A DNA stretch of 8,878 nucleotides, from assembly GCA_002455335.1 (NCBI GenBank), contig DKKP01000054.1:29199-38076 (forward strand), read 5' to 3'. This document shows, piece after piece, positions 7,093-8,878 of the stretch; positions within the stretch are counted from its first letter, which is position 1; every line of letters begins with the position of its first letter. The stretch is from Anaerolineales bacterium UBA6663 (lineage in GTDB: Bacteria > Chloroflexota > Anaerolineae > Anaerolineales > UBA6663). The translations under genes and the position numbers were made by a program. Below the pieces are notes generated by a model, which did not search any database, was not told the origin of the DNA, and saw only the letters and a program-made list of their open reading frames with translations.

Positions 7093-7098
7093 AGTATA
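7093..7098 (-). promoter_or_regulatory. Possible -10 box upstream of tig
   Basis: TATACT reads leftward at 7098-7093, matching the -10 consensus at five of six positions and giving a start near 7086 and a leader of about 49 bases. A second weaker candidate, TACACT, lies at 7073-7068. Neither has a recognisable -35 at normal spacing, so this is only a suggestion. The 7038-7152 gap also contains an imperfect 8-bp hairpin (7113-7120 with 7131-7138) lacking a T-run. Confidence 0.3.
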
Positions 7099-7152
7099 AG
7101 ACGCCATCCGGTGGAGCCTGCCCGTTCCGACAGCCTCCCCGGTTGGATCCTG

Positions 7153-7234
7153 TGGGGAAGGAGGGAGTTGAACCCTCACGGGTTGCCCCGACGGATCCTA
7201 AGTCCGTTCTGTCTGCCAATTCCAGCACTTCCCC
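7153..7234 (-). tRNA. tRNA-Leu (anticodon UAG)
   Basis: The 82-base minus-strand sequence folds as a class II tRNA. The acceptor stem is GGGGAAG with CTTCCCC, the D stem CTG/CAG, and the anticodon stem ACGGA/TCCGT around loop CTTAGGA. A long variable arm (CGGG-GCAA-CCCG) follows, and the T arm is GAGGG-TTCAACT-CCCTC. The discriminator is A (base 7153), as expected for leucine. The anticodon TAG (complement of 7198-7200) reads CUA and other CUN codons. Position 37 is G after G36, so this tRNA would be a TrmD (m1G37) substrate rather than an RlmN target. The next bases are CAG, so the 3' CCA is not encoded and must be added enzymatically. Confidence 0.96.
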
Positions 7235-7248
7235 AGTGGCAGCGAGAA

Positions 7249-7254
7249 ATTATA
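7249..7254 (-). promoter_or_regulatory. Promoter -10 box of tRNA-Leu
   Basis: A perfect TATAAT reads leftward at 7254-7249, in an A/T-rich patch that stands out from the GC-rich surroundings. Transcription would begin near 7242, leaving a leader of about eight bases for RNase P to remove. The -35 is poor (TTCGCC at 7279-7274, spacer 19). Confidence 0.65.
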
Positions 7255-7571
7255 ACCCAAGGCCAAAGCCGATGGCGAACTTGATCGCCCAACTCGTGCT
7301 TGCACACTCGCCCGACGTATGCACGGGCGGGGTGTTACGCCGGATTCGGGCCGCGGATACCCGATTGACGCGAACGAAGACCGTCACAGCCGGCACGCCG
7401 CTTTCGCCAGTATTCCGGGCGCTGGCCGGTGCGAGTATCTGGGCCTGGTTTTTCGGGATTCCGAGATCGCAAGCCCCGCCCACGCCCCGCCAGCGGTCGT
7501 GGGCGCGACGGCATCTGAGCCTCAGCCTGTTCCGTGGCCGAGTTGATCACGCCTGGCTTCTCGGCATGCGC
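7255..7571. other. Intergenic region between tRNA-Leu and the histidine kinase; contains a hairpin
   Basis: I find no credible gene here. A minus-strand frame (GTG 7483 to 7250) has no ribosome binding site and no recognisable domain, and it would run across the tRNA -10 box. The one clear structure is a hairpin: CGCCCACG at 7477-7484 pairs with CGTGGGCG at 7498-7505 (8 bp), with a 3-bp inner stem in the 13-base loop. It is not followed by T-runs on either strand. A smaller 6-bp inverted repeat is at 7309-7314/7324-7329. The region must hold the divergent control sequences of the two flanking genes. Confidence 0.5.
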
Positions 7572-7577
7572 TAAGAT
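7572..7577 (+). promoter_or_regulatory. Candidate leaderless -10 box of the histidine kinase gene
   Basis: TAAGAT at 7572-7577 is followed by exactly six bases (AGGCGC) and then ATG 7584. This is the same hexamer and spacing as upstream of rlmN, and it places the predicted transcription start on the A of the ATG. No good -35 lies at 16-19 bases (TTGATC at 7543-7548 is 23 bases away). AGG at 7578-7580 would be too close to the start to act as a strong ribosome binding site. Confidence 0.4.
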
Positions 7578-7583
7578 AGGCGC

Positions 7584-8810
7584 ATGTCCTCTGCAGTACC
7601 CCACGTGCAGCCCGCGCCCGGCGATCCTCCGCCCGGGCTTGCACGCGAGCCCATCCGTGTGTTGGCGGTCGATGACGAGATCCGAAACCTCGAGGTGCTC
7701 CAGCTGGCGCTGACGGCGCCCGAGTTCGATCTGCGCGTCAGCGACGACAGCGAGGCGGCGCAAACCCTGGCGCGCGCTCACCGACCGCACGTCATCCTGC
7801 TCGATGTGGTCATGCCCGGTCTCGACGGCCTGGCGCTCTGTCGCCAACTCAAGGCCGACGACGATCTGGGCTTCGTGCCTGTCGTGTTGATCACGGGTCT
7901 GCGAAGCAGCAAGGATCGCTTGCGCGGCCTCGAGGCCGGCGCAGACGAATTCATCTCGAAGCCGTTCGAGGCGGTCGAGTTGATGGCCCGCGTGCGCGCG
8001 CTCGCGCGGACCAAGCGTCTGTACGACGAGCTCCGGACGCAGAATCACGATCTCGAGGAGCGCGTCATCGCGCGCACCGCTGAACTGAGCGCCGCGATCC
8101 GCGAGCTGCAAGCCGGCGATCGCCTGAAGTCGGAGTTCATCGCCAACGTGTCGCACGAGCTGCGTACGCCGTTGCTGCACGTCAAGGGCACGGTGACCCT
8201 GCTGCGCGACGGCGCCCTCGGGACGCTCAGCGGCGATCAGCTTCGCGGCCTGGGCGTTGCCGGCGAGGCCGTCGCCCAACTCGAGCGACTGGTCGGCGAC
8301 ATCGTCGACTTCGGCGACACGCACGCCGACAGCATTCAGCCAACCCCGCTGAGCGTCGCGCAACTCTGTGGCGCTGCCGCACGCGCGGCTTCGTCGGCCG
8401 CTGAGCGCCGCGGCACGCAGATCGTCGTGCAGCTCGACCCCGGGTTGCCCGATGTCTGGGGTGACGAAGAGGCGCTGACCCGCGTGCTCCGCCACCTTCT
8501 TGACAACGCCATCAAGTTTGGCCCGCAGCGTGCCACAGTCTGGTTGGCCGCGACGAGAACCCTGGGCGGCGTTCGTTTCGCCGTGCGCGATCGCGGGCCG
8601 GGTATCCCACCGACTGAACGCACGCGTATTTTCGAGCCCTTTTATCAGATCGACGGATCCGAGACGCGCGCCGTGGGCGGCATGGGCCTGGGCCTGGCAC
8701 TTGTGCGACGCGTGCTCGATGCCCATCACGTCGCTATCTCTGTTGACAGCGTCCCTGCAGAGGGCAGCACCTTCTGGTTCGAGCTATCGCTGGCTGTCGA
8801 CCAACTGTGA
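7584..8810 (+). CDS. Soluble receiver-histidine kinase (REC-HisKA-HATPase)
   Basis: This 408-residue two-component signalling protein has no membrane segments, so it acts in the cytoplasm. The N-terminal receiver domain (about 24-140) has the acidic pair D30/D31, phospho-acceptor D74 (LLDVVMPG), T104 and K126 (SKPF). A probable coiled coil (about 145-185) links it to the dimerisation domain with H191 in SHELRTP. The ATP-binding domain follows: N-box LLDNAIKF with N308, G1 DRGPGI at 336-341, F-box FEPFYQ at 350-355, and G2 GMGLGL at 367-372. All catalytic residues are present, so it should autophosphorylate. The receiver-first order suggests its activity is set by another kinase or by phosphate from its own H191. 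There is no DNA-binding output domain and no partner regulator in the window, so inputs and targets are unknown. The start is ATG 7584, without a good Shine-Dalgarno site. Confidence 0.93.
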   Translation: MSSAVPHVQPAPGDPPPGLAREPIRVLAVDDEIRNLEVLQLALTAPEFDLRVSDDSEAAQTLARAHRPHVILLDVVMPGLDGLALCRQLKADDDLGFVPVVLITGLRSSKDRLRGLEAGADEFISKPFEAVELMARVRALARTKRLYDELRTQNHDLEERVIARTAELSAAIRELQAGDRLKSEFIANVSHELRTPLLHVKGTVTLLRDGALGTLSGDQLRGLGVAGEAVAQLERLVGDIVDFGDTHADSIQPTPLSVAQLCGAAARAASSAAERRGTQIVVQLDPGLPDVWGDEEALTRVLRHLLDNAIKFGPQRATVWLAATRTLGGVRFAVRDRGPGIPPTERTRIFEPFYQIDGSETRAVGGMGLGLALVRRVLDAHHVAISVDSVPAEGSTFWFELSLAVDQL

Positions 8811-8878
8811 GACGGCGAGCGCGCCGGCCGCTGTCCTGGCGACTCAAGCATCGACCCGAGGTGCCGCGCGCCTTGGCG

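Noticed and set aside
7153..7234. tRNA-Leu as an integration site for a mobile element
   Set aside because: No integrase, direct repeat of the tRNA 3' end, or composition change is visible near it; both neighbours are ordinary chromosomal genes.
5607..7574. Very long plus-strand open frame opposite trigger factor
   Set aside because: It is the complement of tig in a GC-rich genome, has no recognisable domain, and crosses the tRNA-Leu gene.
7335..8729. Long minus-strand open frame opposite the histidine kinase
   Set aside because: The plus-strand frame has every receiver and kinase motif in order. The opposite frame is an antisense artefact of GC-rich codons.
8844..8878. Possible C-terminal tail of a leftward gene ending at TGA 8846-8844
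   Set aside because: Only about 10 codons lie in the window and no motif is present, so a gene here cannot be supported.

Overview
The window looks like a chromosomal stretch from a high-GC, free-living bacterium. A member of the Chloroflexota is my best guess, at moderate confidence. The main hint is the secreted LysM protein, whose Thr/Pro/Ala-rich linkers (TPTATLTSTATLVPTQTPT-like) are common in exported Chloroflexota proteins. No phage, transposon, CRISPR or toxin-antitoxin genes are visible, and GC-rich codon use is even throughout, so this reads as core genome rather than an island.

Layout, left to right. (1) Positions 1-472, minus strand: the N-terminal 157 codons of a DUF1499 membrane-anchored protein, cut off by the window edge. 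(2) Positions 715-2160, plus strand: a secreted protein built almost entirely of six LysM repeats, transcribed divergently from DUF1499 and closed by a strong bidirectional terminator at about 2176-2218. (3) From 7234 down to 2230, a leftward block: tRNA-Leu(UAG), trigger factor (tig), ClpP protease, a HAD-IIA (NagD-like) phosphatase, a TPR protein, and the radical-SAM RNA methyltransferase RlmN. (4) Positions 7584-8810, plus strand: a soluble receiver-histidine kinase, divergent from the tRNA gene. The last 68 bases hold no feature I can support.

Functionally, the leftward block is dominated by protein synthesis and quality control. The tRNA decodes leucine, trigger factor meets nascent chains at the ribosome exit, ClpP degrades misfolded or tagged proteins, and RlmN methylates 23S rRNA and some tRNAs. 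The HAD phosphatase and TPR protein have no clear shared role with these. Internal hairpins and promoter-like boxes suggest the block is several transcripts rather than one operon: hairpins at 4899-4934 and 3280-3331, and -10-like boxes before tRNA, tig, TPR and rlmN.

I did not find a convincing new multi-gene system. The most interesting signal is regulatory. Two genes (rlmN and the histidine kinase) have an identical TAAGAT box exactly six bases before the start codon and lack a good Shine-Dalgarno site, and the TPR gene has TACAAT seven bases before an ATG. This geometry predicts leaderless mRNAs. Other genes in the window (DUF1499, LysM, HAD, tig) have ordinary ribosome binding sites. The near-identical LysM repeats and the strong hairpin just before the HAD gene's ribosome binding site also merit a look.
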